From positions 248,001-312,000 of the forward strand of contig CALSPF010000002.1 of NCBI GenBank assembly GCA_943788165.1: a DNA stretch of 64,000 nucleotides, in the 5' to 3' direction. The notes below the pieces were generated by a model. The model was not told the origin of the DNA. It searched no databases and saw only the letters and a list, made by a program, of their open reading frames with translations. Positions 50,814 to 62,496 of this stretch are shown here, in pieces (within the stretch, counting starts at the first letter, position 1; each line of letters begins with the position of its first letter). The DNA comes from an uncultured Flavobacteriaceae bacterium (lineage in GTDB: Bacteria > Bacteroidota > Bacteroidia > Flavobacteriales > Flavobacteriaceae). Both the position numbers and the translations under genes were made by a program.

Positions 50814-52250
50814 TTAACAGACTAGCCCTGCCGCTATTTTTCTAATTTCTTGGACTAAATCCTTCAATTCGTCAAGGGTAGTAGCTGGGTTAATTAGTAC
50901 CACACGCAAATAACGTTTCCCGTTCATCTCACAAGAGGTAATATAAAAGCGGTGCTGGTTGATGACGGCGTACCGGAGTTCCTTTTGAAAGTCATCTGAT
51001 GCGTCCTGTTTTTCATAGCGGAAGCACAAAATATTACTTTCAGGGAAATAGGGAGTGACAAAACTGTCTTCTTTTTGTAAAAGTGCATGGAAGTCTTTTG
51101 CTAATGTAAATGTTTGATCGATATAGTGCCCAATAGCCGCTTCTCCTTCTAGGGCAAAGGCCCAAAAAAGCTTTAACCCCAAGGCCGACTTTGTGCATTC
51201 AATGGTATAGGGCATGGAATCCATTCCGACCACTTTTGTATCGTGAAATACGTAGGACCCTTTTTGTTGAAAAGCGCCAGCTTGGCGGGTGAAATCCTTA
51301 AATAATACCGCGGTACACAAGGCAGGTACACGCATCATTTTGTGTGCATCCCATATGATTGATGTTGCCTTTTCAATACCCTTAACATAATGACGACTTT
51401 TTGGTCCTGCAAGGGCTGCGGCTCCATGGGCACCGTCTACATGAAACCAGAGCTTGTGTTGTAAACAAAAATCTCCCATGGTATCGAGAGGTTCAAATAA
51501 GCCTGTTGAGGTAGCACAAGCATTGGCCACAACACACATTACTCTTTTCCCATCGGCAAGGGCTTTTTGGTAGACCGCATTGAGGTTGTCTATTTGTATG
51601 ACTTCATTTTCATTTACCGCTACAGGATAAAAAGCTTTTTTCCCCAATCCAAGAATAGAGAGAGCCCTGGCGATAGAATAATGGGCGGAGGCTGCTCCGA
51701 TGACGACCAGGTCGGTTGGATTTCCCTCTGTCCAAGCATCGGGTGCAATTGCAGCTCGAGCGGCTGCCAAGGCAGTTAAATTAGCGACGGAACCTCCATG
51801 GGTCAACACGCCGCTTGCTTTTCCCGGCGAGAAATGAAAGTCATAGTAATCATCACCTTCAAACCAGCCTACTTTGTCTAACATCCAATTGATCATAAAC
51901 CCCTCACAAGTCGCGCCAGCTGGCCCCATTTCGTACAAAGAACTAGGGTTATTTACGGTTCCATGGATGAGTTCTGGAATTCCTGCTAAATCATGTGGAA
52001 CAGCGACTTGATGCCCCATATAATGGGGGTGTTGTAGGTGGTTAGTATGGGTCAAATAGGTAGAAACAAAAGAACTTATTTCATGCTCAGTTTGAAACCC
52101 TTTTTTGAAGACTTGTTTTAATTGCAGGGCCTCCGCAATTTCTTCTGCCGGACGTTGATCCAATGCAGGAGTTGCTTTAGCTTTACTTTTTTCTAAATGA
52201 GTGTTCAGTAATTGTCCTATCCTAGCGATAATGTGCTCCGCTTTTTTCAT
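50814..52250 (-). CDS. PLP-dependent group II decarboxylase
   Basis: A 478-residue enzyme of the aromatic amino acid/glutamate decarboxylase family. Seen: THGGSVANLTALAAAR, FHVDGAHGAAALAGP (Asp for PLP nitrogen) and the PLP lysine in WDAHKMMRVP. The substrate is not clear (amino acid such as diaminobutyrate or aromatic). It is separated by 12 bases from the SDR and may be in the same operon. Confidence 0.85.
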   Translation of the reverse strand: MKKAEHIIARIGQLLNTHLEKSKAKATPALDQRPAEEIAEALQLKQVFKKGFQTEHEISSFVSTYLTHTNHLQHPHYMGHQVAVPHDLAGIPELIHGTVNNPSSLYEMGPAGATCEGFMINWMLDKVGWFEGDDYYDFHFSPGKASGVLTHGGSVANLTALAAARAAIAPDAWTEGNPTDLVVIGAASAHYSIARALSILGLGKKAFYPVAVNENEVIQIDNLNAVYQKALADGKRVMCVVANACATSTGLFEPLDTMGDFCLQHKLWFHVDGAHGAAALAGPKSRHYVKGIEKATSIIWDAHKMMRVPALCTAVLFKDFTRQAGAFQQKGSYVFHDTKVVGMDSMPYTIECTKSALGLKLFWAFALEGEAAIGHYIDQTFTLAKDFHALLQKEDSFVTPYFPESNILCFRYEKQDASDDFQKELRYAVINQHRFYITSCEMNGKRYLRVVLINPATTLDELKDLVQEIRKIAAGLVC

Positions 52251-52262
52251 TTTCTCCTCGGG

Positions 52263-53048
52263 CTAATAAGATTTCAATAAGCCACCATCTATTGGTATAC
52301 TTGTTCCTGTGATATAGCTTGCTTGTTGAGAGGCTAAAAAACAAACTAGATTGGCATATTCTTCTGGGTCACCAATACGTTGCATGGGCACCTGGGCCTC
52401 CATGTCGCCTTTAACTTTCTCTGCTGTCACATTCATCTTTTCAGCTTTTTGCGTGTAGAGTTGGGTTAAACGTTCGGTATCAAAATAGCCCGTCAAGATC
52501 GAATTGAGGGTAATGTTGTCTTTGGCAATATCGATGGCTAAACTTTTTCCCCAGCTCACCAATGCCGATCGAAGACTATTGGAAAGGGCTAAATAATTTA
52601 ACGGTTCTCGAACAGTGATTGAAGCGACATTAATAATTCTACCCCAACTGTTTTTTTGCATGGCAGTTAATGCCAAGTTAGATGTATAGACAGCACATTT
52701 AAACAATAAATCAAAGGCTGTTTGACACTCCTCAATTCCTTTTTCTAGGGCACTTCCGGCCGCAGGACCTTGGGTATTGTTGATGAGGATGTCGACTGTG
52801 TTTTTCGCGAAAAAAGTATCCATTTGCGCTTTATAGGCAGGGAAATCAGAAAAATTCACAACCAAATAACCATGCGATTGTCCTTTATCGGTAGGAAGTG
52901 ATGCCACAATTTGAGCCATGAGATCTTCGCTACGTGCCATCAAGGTGACATTTGCACCCGATGCTGCAAGACGTTCTGCAATTGCACGACCAATCCCTTT
53001 GCTGCTTCCGCCAACAAGAGCGTTTTTACCTGTGAGTAGTATTTGCAT
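52263..53048 (-). CDS. short-chain dehydrogenase/reductase
   Basis: A 261-residue SDR: GGSSKGIGRAIAERL, NNTQGPAAG (NNAG variant), and SITVREPLNYLALSNSLR (Tyr with Ser in place of Lys at the following 3-residue position, so the catalytic YxxxK is unusual). C-terminal SIPIDGGLLKSY. ATG 53048 is the start; upstream residues do not fit. Downstream of the cupin gene by four bases. Confidence 0.8.
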   Translation of the reverse strand: MQILLTGKNALVGGSSKGIGRAIAERLAASGANVTLMARSEDLMAQIVASLPTDKGQSHGYLVVNFSDFPAYKAQMDTFFAKNTVDILINNTQGPAAGSALEKGIEECQTAFDLLFKCAVYTSNLALTAMQKNSWGRIINVASITVREPLNYLALSNSLRSALVSWGKSLAIDIAKDNITLNSILTGYFDTERLTQLYTQKAEKMNVTAEKVKGDMEAQVPMQRIGDPEEYANLVCFLASQQASYITGTSIPIDGGLLKSY

Positions 53049-53052
53049 AGTA

Positions 53053-53364
53053 TTATTTGTATTCGTTGCGTACGGGACTAAAAACATCCATCAAACGACA
53101 AGGGGTTAAGGCCTTTCCTGCATGAGGACTATTGCACGGAATATGTACTACAGCGCCATTGGTGTACACTTGAGTTTCGCCATTCAAGGTAAATTCAAGT
53201 TTACCCTCCACCACATGCATCATTTGTTCATTATGATGCTGATGTTCTGGAACAATTGCTCCTTTTTCAACCTCCCAAAATGCCCAACTTAGGCGTTCTC
53301 CATGGACTATTTTTCCATGAAGCCCCGGTATAAACTCTTTTGAGGGGATATCATTTAGATGCAT
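53053..53364 (-). CDS. cupin domain protein
   Basis: A 103-residue single-domain cupin: GAIVPEHQHHNEQMMHVVEGKLEF carries the metal His/Glu motif 1 and the later NSPHAGKAL the motif 2 His. Small-molecule enzyme or sensor. It starts 26 bases after the FadH-like gene and precedes an SDR, suggesting one pathway. Confidence 0.85.
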   Translation of the reverse strand: MHLNDIPSKEFIPGLHGKIVHGERLSWAFWEVEKGAIVPEHQHHNEQMMHVVEGKLEFTLNGETQVYTNGAVVHIPCNSPHAGKALTPCRLMDVFSPVRNEYK

Positions 53365-53389
53365 TGCTTTTTTATAATTAAAAGATCAT

Positions 53390-55531
<2,142 letters not shown>

Positions 55532-55562
55532 TTAATATGTGGCTTTTGGGATGCGAAATAAA

Positions 55563-56063
55563 TCAAAAAACTTTTTCGTAGCAATAAAAAGGGTGGGGGC
55601 TTTTTTGCGCAAAGAAAATCTTTCCTGCCAATTGGTAATTGCGTTTCTGGTAAAAGATGTTATTGCGCGGGTTTTTGCTGAAAGTGTCCAAGCGCACTGA
55701 GATACAGCCATTTTGTTGGGCAAAATCTTCGCCAAAATCCATCATTTTTTGTGCAATCCCATTTCCTTGAAAGTCTGGATGAACGGCCAATCGGTGCACA
55801 TAAAGCTGCTTTTGATCTTCTGTATGCCATTGAACGGAATCGTAAAAATTGTCTTTGTGAAAAGACAGCATGACACAGCCCGCCAGTTTCTCATCTAGTT
55901 CAAATACATACATGTTTTCTTGTTCGATGTCTTTTTGAAAAACAGCCACTGAAGGATACTGTTCATTCCATTGAAAAATTCCTTGAGCGATCATTTGGCG
56001 GGCACAGGCTTCCGTAATTTTTTTGAGGTTGGGGATGTCCTTCCGTACAGCTTTTCGAATCAT
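55563..56063 (-). CDS. GNAT family N-acetyltransferase
   Basis: A 166-residue GNAT enzyme: MIRKAVRKDIPNLKKITEAC, LYVHRLAVHPDFQGNGIAQKMM (acetyl-CoA loop) and PRNNIFYQKRNYQLAG. Divergent from the DUF1295 gene, with 43 bases between starts. Substrate unknown. Confidence 0.87.
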   Translation of the reverse strand: MIRKAVRKDIPNLKKITEACARQMIAQGIFQWNEQYPSVAVFQKDIEQENMYVFELDEKLAGCVMLSFHKDNFYDSVQWHTEDQKQLYVHRLAVHPDFQGNGIAQKMMDFGEDFAQQNGCISVRLDTFSKNPRNNIFYQKRNYQLAGKIFFAQKSPHPFYCYEKVF

Positions 56064-56106
56064 TGAACGTTTATTTTTTTCTTATCTTTTCCAAAAATAC
56101 ACAAAG

Positions 56107-56970
56107 ATGAACAACATCGTATTACGCTATTTCTTTATCCTTTTAATTTTAGCTTTCGTAGGTGGACTGATATTTGCGGGAACCACAACCCCAACAAACA
56201 CCTTATTATTTGAGGCTGCGCTCTTGATTTTTGGCATTCAACTCCTGGTATTCCTTCCATCTTTTATTGCGCAAACCGAGCATTTTTATGACCTAACAGG
56301 CGGAATAACGTATTTAACGACCATGGGCTATATGGCTTACCGACATCAACAATTGTTTGGTGATTGGGATTTAAGATCGCTGGTGCTTACGGGACTTATT
56401 ACACTTTGGGCCATTCGACTGAGTAGTTTTTTGTTTACCCGTGTTAAACGGGTTGGAAAAGACGGTCGTTTTGATCGCTTAAAAACCTCTTTTACTCGTT
56501 TTTTACTTACCTGGATTTTACAAGGGCTCTGGGTATTTATGTGTACTTATCCAGCGCTTATCGCCCTTTCTTCTCCCTCCAATACCGAGATTCTGTTTTT
56601 AGGTATTGGAACAACAGTTTGGATAGTGGGATGGCTGTATGAAGTAGTTGCAGATAATCAAAAAACTACCTTTAACAAAGACCCTAAGAATGCAGGAAAG
56701 TTCATTAATGTTGGCGTTTGGAAACAATCGCGTCATCCAAACTATGTAGGGGAGTTCGTTCTCTGGACAGGTATAACCATCATCGCTGTTCCTGTTTATG
56801 AAGGTTTGCAGTGGGCTGCACTCATTACGCCTCTTTTTGTTTACCTATTGCTCAATAAAGTTAGTGGAGTAAATTTACTTGAAGAACGATCTGATGAGAA
56901 ATGGGGAGACGACAAAGACTATCAGACCTACAAAGAAAAGACACCTATTTTTTTCCCTAAATTATTCTAA
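56107..56970 (+). CDS. DUF1295/steroid 5-alpha-reductase-like membrane protein
   Basis: A 287-residue integral membrane protein with about seven hydrophobic helices and the DUF1295 end: NVGVWKQSRHPNYVGEFVLWTG, then a short tail with EERSDEKWG. It resembles methyltransferase/reductase-type enzymes of that superfamily; the reaction is not known. Start ATG 56107. Confidence 0.82.
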   Translation: MNNIVLRYFFILLILAFVGGLIFAGTTTPTNTLLFEAALLIFGIQLLVFLPSFIAQTEHFYDLTGGITYLTTMGYMAYRHQQLFGDWDLRSLVLTGLITLWAIRLSSFLFTRVKRVGKDGRFDRLKTSFTRFLLTWILQGLWVFMCTYPALIALSSPSNTEILFLGIGTTVWIVGWLYEVVADNQKTTFNKDPKNAGKFINVGVWKQSRHPNYVGEFVLWTGITIIAVPVYEGLQWAALITPLFVYLLLNKVSGVNLLEERSDEKWGDDKDYQTYKEKTPIFFPKLF

Positions 56971-56990
56971 CCAACGCTAAATCTTTTGCC

Positions 56991-57257
56991 ATGACTGAAC
57001 AAGAATTACACAATCGAGCGGAAGCCAATGTCGCCTTTTATCGCCATATTTTGACCTATGTAATAATCAATTTAGGTTTATTTGCCCTTGATTATTACAA
57101 TAACGCTAAGATCGATTGGGCCTACTTTGCCTTATTTGGATGGGGGATTGGACTGCTGTCTCATTTCTTGCAAATAAAGTCATTTGCCATGTTTTCGGTC
57201 GAGAAGGAAAAAGAACGTCTCCGCAATAAAATCATTAAAATCAACGGTTTAATTTAA
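56991..57257 (+). CDS. 2TM domain protein
   Basis: An 88-residue protein with two membrane helices (about 16-33 and 43-60) and a basic tail rich in Glu/Lys/Arg, as in the 2TM domain family. It is common in flavobacteria near histidine kinases, but none is seen here. Confidence 0.75.
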   Translation: MTEQELHNRAEANVAFYRHILTYVIINLGLFALDYYNNAKIDWAYFALFGWGIGLLSHFLQIKSFAMFSVEKEKERLRNKIIKINGLI

Positions 57258-57288
57258 TGCAGTAGAAAGGTTTATCTTGTACAATAAA

Positions 57289-57822
57289 ATGCAAACTATA
57301 GTTATCTCTTTATTTTTAGCGCTCATGCAATCCTATGAATCCCAGGCCTATGAGGTCGTTGCGACCATTAATTCAATTGAAATTCGTTATTATCCTCCGG
57401 CCATGAAGGTGAGAGTGGAAAGCTCCAAAACGGAAAACAATAGTTTCAATGCCTTGTTTCGCTATATTTCTGGGAACAATTCGGCAGGAGAGAAGATTGC
57501 CATGACCACCCCCGTTTATATGGATAAAAACGGCCCTTCAGAAGTAATGGAGTTTGTGCTTCCAGCAAAATATGATTCAATTGCACCAGAACCGAAAGGA
57601 AAAGGAGTTGCTGTTTACCAGGCTAAAGCGGGCTATTTTGCCGCCATTCGTTACAGTGGATACTCTAATGAAAGCAAAGAAAAAACCCACAAGGAATTAT
57701 TGCTAACTGCCTTAAAACAAGCAGATAAAGAAATCCTTGGATCTCCGGTTGTTTTGTCCTACGATGCACCCTATAAATTCTATAATCGACGGAATGAGAT
57801 TTTAGTTGAAGTAAAAAACTAA
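57289..57822 (+). CDS. secreted SOUL heme-binding-like protein
   Basis: A 177-residue SOUL-family protein with a signal peptide. It shows SIEIRYYPPAMKVRVESS, KIAMTTPVYMDK and EVMEFVLPAKYD, typical of SOUL domains. It may bind heme or tetrapyrroles; the heme ligand is not obvious. Start at ATG 57289 (TTG 57277 is an alternative). Confidence 0.85.
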   Translation: MQTIVISLFLALMQSYESQAYEVVATINSIEIRYYPPAMKVRVESSKTENNSFNALFRYISGNNSAGEKIAMTTPVYMDKNGPSEVMEFVLPAKYDSIAPEPKGKGVAVYQAKAGYFAAIRYSGYSNESKEKTHKELLLTALKQADKEILGSPVVLSYDAPYKFYNRRNEILVEVKN

Positions 57823-57827
57823 CCTAT

Positions 57828-57856
57828 AAAAAAACCCTGCTTTTGCAGGGTTTTTT
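57828..57856 (+). terminator. terminator of the SOUL gene
   Basis: AAACCCTGC/GCAGGGTTT stem with TTTT loop and a T run; it also serves the facing gene at 57872 weakly. Confidence 0.85.
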
Positions 57857-57871
57857 ACAATGGTAACCTTT

Positions 57872-60800
57872 CTATTCAATCAAATAATCTAATGCTAGGG
57901 CTTTGAATGCTTTATTGAAAGCACTAACTCCTTTGTCCATTAGCGAGTTGAATGTACTCAACTGGGCTGTAATGGCCTGTGTTAGTTCGTCTCGAACAGC
58001 CTTATCCTGTGAAGTAGGAGGGAAATCATTCCGCATGACCAGGTTATTAATGTGTCCCAATTTGTTCGTTAAACGAATAGGAAAATTAAGCGGGTCTTGA
58101 TTGCTTCTATTTTGTGTTTGATATAGCGCTTTTTCAATATTACTCAGCTTTGTTGTCAATTCTTTTGCGCTTGCGCGTAAATCATTTGCAGCTTCATTTT
58201 CCTTAAAATTGGTTTGAAATTCAGTCAGTTTTTTCGTCACAGCTCTAATTTTCTTGATGGCTTTGTGGGCAGCATCTATGGTTTTATTATTGCCATTGAC
58301 AAAGTCAAATTGTTTTTGCATTTGCTCCACGGTAGTTTCGGCTAAAGGGCTTGGTAGAATGCTAAATTCTTTCGATTCTTCTTGCCCATTATAGCTTAAG
58401 CTTACGGTATACTTTCCCGGAACTGCTGTTGCTCCACTAAGCGAAGCACTCCATAAAATCATTCCTTTAAGGCGTTCTGCACCATCATAGCGCATGTTCC
58501 AAACAAATTGATTTCCCCCTTTTTCTACGGTCAGTTTGTTCTTTTTGTCTTCGGTGCTAAAGCGTTTGATTAAGCGGCCATCTGCTGCGTGAAAACTTAA
58601 CGCTACACTATCTTTTTTGGCGTTCACTTCTGGAATATAAAAATGGGTAATTACCCCATTGGGTAGATTTGTCCCGGCTGTAAGCGAGCTTCTTCCCCCA
58701 CGACCCTGGACACGATAGGTGGGTTTTGGCGTATAAAGTACGGGCTTATCCACGGTTTTTTCCAGTTGGTGTAAGACGGTTAAGTCGTCAAGCATCCAAA
58801 GGCTTCTCCCTTGGGTTGCCACAATAAGGCTATTATCTTTAATCGTTAAATCGGTGATAGGTACTATGGGTAAATTTTGTTGGAAAGCTTCCCAACGAAG
58901 TCCATCGTTAAATGAAACATACATGCCTGTTTCTGTTCCAGCATACAAGATGCCTTTGCGATTAGGATCAGCACGAACAACACGCGTGAAATGTTCAGAA
59001 GGAATTCCTTTATCTATCTGTGTCCAGCTTGCACCATAGTCAGTGGTCTTATACAGATAAGGAGAAAAGTCACCAAGCTTGTAGCGCGTCCCTGCTACAT
59101 AACAGGTCCCTGCATCAAAAGGGGACGGCTCAACACTATTGATCATCATCCATTCGGGCATTCCTTTTGGCGTAATATTGGTCCAGTTCTTTCCACCGTC
59201 TTTGGTAATATGAACAAGTCCATCATCACTTCCCACCCACAATAAACCTGCTTGCAGAGGAGATTCATTGGCGGCAAAAATTGTACAGTAATATTCAACA
59301 CTGGTATTGTCTTGGGTGATGGGTCCCCCCGATGATTTTAAACGTTTTGGGTCATTTCGAGTTAGGTCTGGACTAATGATTTCCCAGCTTTGCCCTTCGT
59401 TTTCGGTGACGTGAACCTGATTGGAAAAAGTATACAAACGCTTGGGATTATGTTTGCTAAAAACGATAGGAAAATTCCACTGAAAACGATACTTCATACC
59501 TTCTGCTCCATAGCCCATTGGATTGTCTGGCCAAACATTGATACCGCGTTCGCTGCCAGTATCGTGGTTGACACGGGTTAAGTAGCCTCCATAGCTTCCG
59601 CCATAAACAATTTCATTGTTGGTAGGATCAATGGCAATATGTGCTGATTCCCCTCCGGCAGTAGCTTCCCAATCGTCTTCTCCAATTGACCTACCAAAAC
59701 CTCGGTGATTAACCCGCAGGGTTGAATTGTCTTGTTGTGCTACGTAAATTCTATAGGGAAAAGCATTGTCTGTTGTGACCCGATAAAATTGCGCTGTTGG
59801 CTGATTGTAATACGTACTCCAACTTTCACCTCCGTCATAGGAAACTTGAGCACCACCATCGTCGCCAATAATCATGCGTTGGTTGTCTTCTGGAGCAATC
59901 CATAGATCGTGATGGTCTCCGTGTGGCGCTCTGTGGGAGCTGAAGGTTTTTCCACCATCGGTAGAATGATGATAGGAAACATTCATTACATAAACGCCGT
60001 CTTCATCTTGGGTGTCGGCATATATTTTTGTGTAGTACCATGCGCGCTGACGCAAAGCACGACTATCATTTACCTTTTTCCAGTTCATGCCACCATCGTC
60101 GGAGCGGTAAACTCCGCCTTCTTTTTTGTTTTCAACAATTGCCCATACGCGTTCCGAATTTAAGGGAGAAACAGTCACCCCAATGATACCGAGGGTTCCT
60201 TCAGCAAAACCTTTATGCGTACTGATTTCTGTCCAGGTTGCGCCACGATCAGTACTTTTCCACAAAGCGGAGCCTTCTCCACCACTACTTAAACTGTAGG
60301 GAGTACGTTGTAAACGCCAAGTGGCGGCATATAAATTCCGCGAGTTGTTGGGATCCATGACCAGCTCTACTGCTCCAGTCTGAGGATCGGCATAGAGAAT
60401 TTTTGACCACGTTTTTCCTCCATTAATACTTTTGTACACCCCTCGATTTTGGGTGGGTTTGTAGATGTTTCCTAAGACCGCAGCATAGATAATTTCGGGG
60501 TTTTGAGGATCGATTACTATACGAGGGATATGACGTGATTTTGGCAATCCTGCAAACTGCCATGTTTTCCCGGCATCTTCCGATTTCCAAACACCATAGC
60601 CCGAAGAAACATTTCCACGAACAGTGACTTCCCCACCGCCAACATAAATGACATTGGGATCACTTTTAGCTACAGCAATAGATCCAATACTTCCGCCAAA
60701 AAATCCATCCGAGATATTGACATAGGTTTTACCGCCATCTTCCGTTTTCCAGACACCGCCTCCAGTAGCGCCAAAATAAAATAAATTGGGTTGACCTGGA

Positions 60801-60994
60801 ACACCTGTTACGGCTGCTGCTCTTCCTCCACGAAAAGGGCCAAGCTCACGGTAGTTAAGTGAACTATAGAGCGAAGGGTCAAAAGCCGGTTCAGCGACCT
60901 TTGCTTTTCTGCGTTGTGCATGCCCAAGTTGTGTTAGGGCAAAAATAAAAAATAAGGCGATTAAGGGGCGCTTAAAATAGTTTGCTGTATGCAT
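57872..60994 (-). CDS. large secreted BNR/sortilin-type repeat protein
   Basis: A 1040-residue exported protein with a signal peptide (about 1-26). About fourteen Asp-box/BNR repeats appear (WKTEDGGKTYVN, WKSEDAGKTWQF, YRSDDGGMNWKK, TKDGGKNWTN) forming propellers, as in VPS10/sortilin-type glycosyl hydrolase-like proteins. The last ~200 residues are helical (EKTVDKPVLYTP..., ITAQLSTFNSL). Enzymatic role unproven; often near peptidases in Bacteroidota. Confidence 0.83.
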   Translation of the reverse strand: MHTANYFKRPLIALFFIFALTQLGHAQRRKAKVAEPAFDPSLYSSLNYRELGPFRGGRAAAVTGVPGQPNLFYFGATGGGVWKTEDGGKTYVNISDGFFGGSIGSIAVAKSDPNVIYVGGGEVTVRGNVSSGYGVWKSEDAGKTWQFAGLPKSRHIPRIVIDPQNPEIIYAAVLGNIYKPTQNRGVYKSINGGKTWSKILYADPQTGAVELVMDPNNSRNLYAATWRLQRTPYSLSSGGEGSALWKSTDRGATWTEISTHKGFAEGTLGIIGVTVSPLNSERVWAIVENKKEGGVYRSDDGGMNWKKVNDSRALRQRAWYYTKIYADTQDEDGVYVMNVSYHHSTDGGKTFSSHRAPHGDHHDLWIAPEDNQRMIIGDDGGAQVSYDGGESWSTYYNQPTAQFYRVTTDNAFPYRIYVAQQDNSTLRVNHRGFGRSIGEDDWEATAGGESAHIAIDPTNNEIVYGGSYGGYLTRVNHDTGSERGINVWPDNPMGYGAEGMKYRFQWNFPIVFSKHNPKRLYTFSNQVHVTENEGQSWEIISPDLTRNDPKRLKSSGGPITQDNTSVEYYCTIFAANESPLQAGLLWVGSDDGLVHITKDGGKNWTNITPKGMPEWMMINSVEPSPFDAGTCYVAGTRYKLGDFSPYLYKTTDYGASWTQIDKGIPSEHFTRVVRADPNRKGILYAGTETGMYVSFNDGLRWEAFQQNLPIVPITDLTIKDNSLIVATQGRSLWMLDDLTVLHQLEKTVDKPVLYTPKPTYRVQGRGGRSSLTAGTNLPNGVITHFYIPEVNAKKDSVALSFHAADGRLIKRFSTEDKKNKLTVEKGGNQFVWNMRYDGAERLKGMILWSASLSGATAVPGKYTVSLSYNGQEESKEFSILPSPLAETTVEQMQKQFDFVNGNNKTIDAAHKAIKKIRAVTKKLTEFQTNFKENEAANDLRASAKELTTKLSNIEKALYQTQNRSNQDPLNFPIRLTNKLGHINNLVMRNDFPPTSQDKAVRDELTQAITAQLSTFNSLMDKGVSAFNKAFKALALDYLIE

Positions 60995-61064
60995 GATTTA
61001 CGTTTAGAGCTTTAAAGTACAAAAAATTAAAATTGTACATTTAAGGGAATTATAAACACATTTC

Positions 61065-62495
61065 ATGAAAAAAGTTGCCCAACTTATTCTTTCCGTAAGT
61101 CTTTTTATAGTTCCATTTGTACTTGGAGCACAGAGCGTGAAAACGATTAAGAAAGATATCCAAGCTTCTGTAGAAGCGCAAAAAGAAAACATGATCCAAA
61201 CCAGTGATGCAATCTGGGAAGCGGCTGAAACGTCACTTGTAGAATACAAGTCGTCCAAGCAACTCATGGATTATGCCCGCGAAAATGGTTTTGAAGTGAC
61301 TGAAAATGTTGCGGATATTCCCACTGCATTCATGGCCAAATATGGTTCAGGAAGCCCAGTAATTGGCATCTTGGGTGAATTTGATGCCAATGCAGGAATT
61401 TCCCAAAAAAGGCAGCCAACACGCGAGGCTCGTGTCGAAGGGGGAGCTGGTCACGGATGTGGACATAATCTATTTGGAACGGCGAGTCTTGGCGCTGCCG
61501 TTGCCATAAAAGAACAAATTGAAAAAGGGACCCTAAAAGGAACCGTTATTTTTTACGGAACTCCTGCCGAGGAAACCATTTTTGCCAAAGTTTGGATGGC
61601 TAGGGCTGGTGTGTTTGATCAATTGGATGTATGTATGGATTGGCACCCGGGCGACAATAATGAGGCCGGGACCCAAAGTAGTAAAGCTTTGGTTGATTTT
61701 CGCGTGAAGTTTTACGGGAGCTCTTCTCATGCTTCTTCTGATCCTTGGAATGGGAAAAGTGCCGTTGATGCGATGGAGTTATATACAACGGGACTCAATT
61801 ACTATCGGGAGCATATTTTACCGACTTCACGAATTCATTATCAAATCGAAAAGGCAGGAGATGTGGTAAACGTTGTACCTGACTTTGCCCAAATTTGGAC
61901 TCGACTGCGTGAAAACAATCGCGAAAAGGTTGATGTTCTTTACGAACGTGCTTTAGCCATCGCAAAAGGAGCCGCTTTGATGACAGGAACGACCTATGAA
62001 ACCAAGCTTATTTCTGGGATTTATGAAATACAAGTAAACAGAACGGGAGCAGAGGTCATGCAAAAAAATATGGAAGCTTTAGGTGAAATCACCTATTCGG
62101 AGGAAGAAGTAACTTACGCCAATACCATTCTAAAAGAAGCCGGAAAACCACAACTGAGCATTGACGGAAGCATCCATCCGCTCAAAGAAACACTACCTGC
62201 TCAAGGCGGATCGACCGATGTGGGTGATGTGAGTCAAATTGTTCCTACCATTCGCATGTCGGCTACCGTTGCTTCGAGCGGAGGGCCATGGCACTCATGG
62301 GCTGTTGTGGCCTGTACGGGCATGTCCATTGGTCATAAAGGAATGATCTATGCGGCCAAAGCATTGGCCATGACCATGGCAGATTTATACAAAAACCCAA
62401 AACTGGTCGAAGCAGTGAAAAAAGACTTCAAAGACAATAAAGTCAATAAAACCTATGATCCTCGGATTTTACCTGGACCACCAAGCTTAAATTAA
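61065..62495 (+). CDS. M20 family amidohydrolase, AbgB-like
   Basis: A 476-residue secreted or periplasmic zinc hydrolase. It carries a signal peptide (about 1-22) and the M20D features: GILGEFDANAG, GAGHGCGHNLFGTASLG, YGTPAEET and MDWHPGD with a Glu/His metal set. It resembles aminobenzoyl-glutamate utilisation protein B. Stop and next start are one base apart, forming an operon with the M24 peptidase. Confidence 0.87.
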   Translation: MKKVAQLILSVSLFIVPFVLGAQSVKTIKKDIQASVEAQKENMIQTSDAIWEAAETSLVEYKSSKQLMDYARENGFEVTENVADIPTAFMAKYGSGSPVIGILGEFDANAGISQKRQPTREARVEGGAGHGCGHNLFGTASLGAAVAIKEQIEKGTLKGTVIFYGTPAEETIFAKVWMARAGVFDQLDVCMDWHPGDNNEAGTQSSKALVDFRVKFYGSSSHASSDPWNGKSAVDAMELYTTGLNYYREHILPTSRIHYQIEKAGDVVNVVPDFAQIWTRLRENNREKVDVLYERALAIAKGAALMTGTTYETKLISGIYEIQVNRTGAEVMQKNMEALGEITYSEEEVTYANTILKEAGKPQLSIDGSIHPLKETLPAQGGSTDVGDVSQIVPTIRMSATVASSGGPWHSWAVVACTGMSIGHKGMIYAAKALAMTMADLYKNPKLVEAVKKDFKDNKVNKTYDPRILPGPPSLN

Positions 62496-62496
62496 T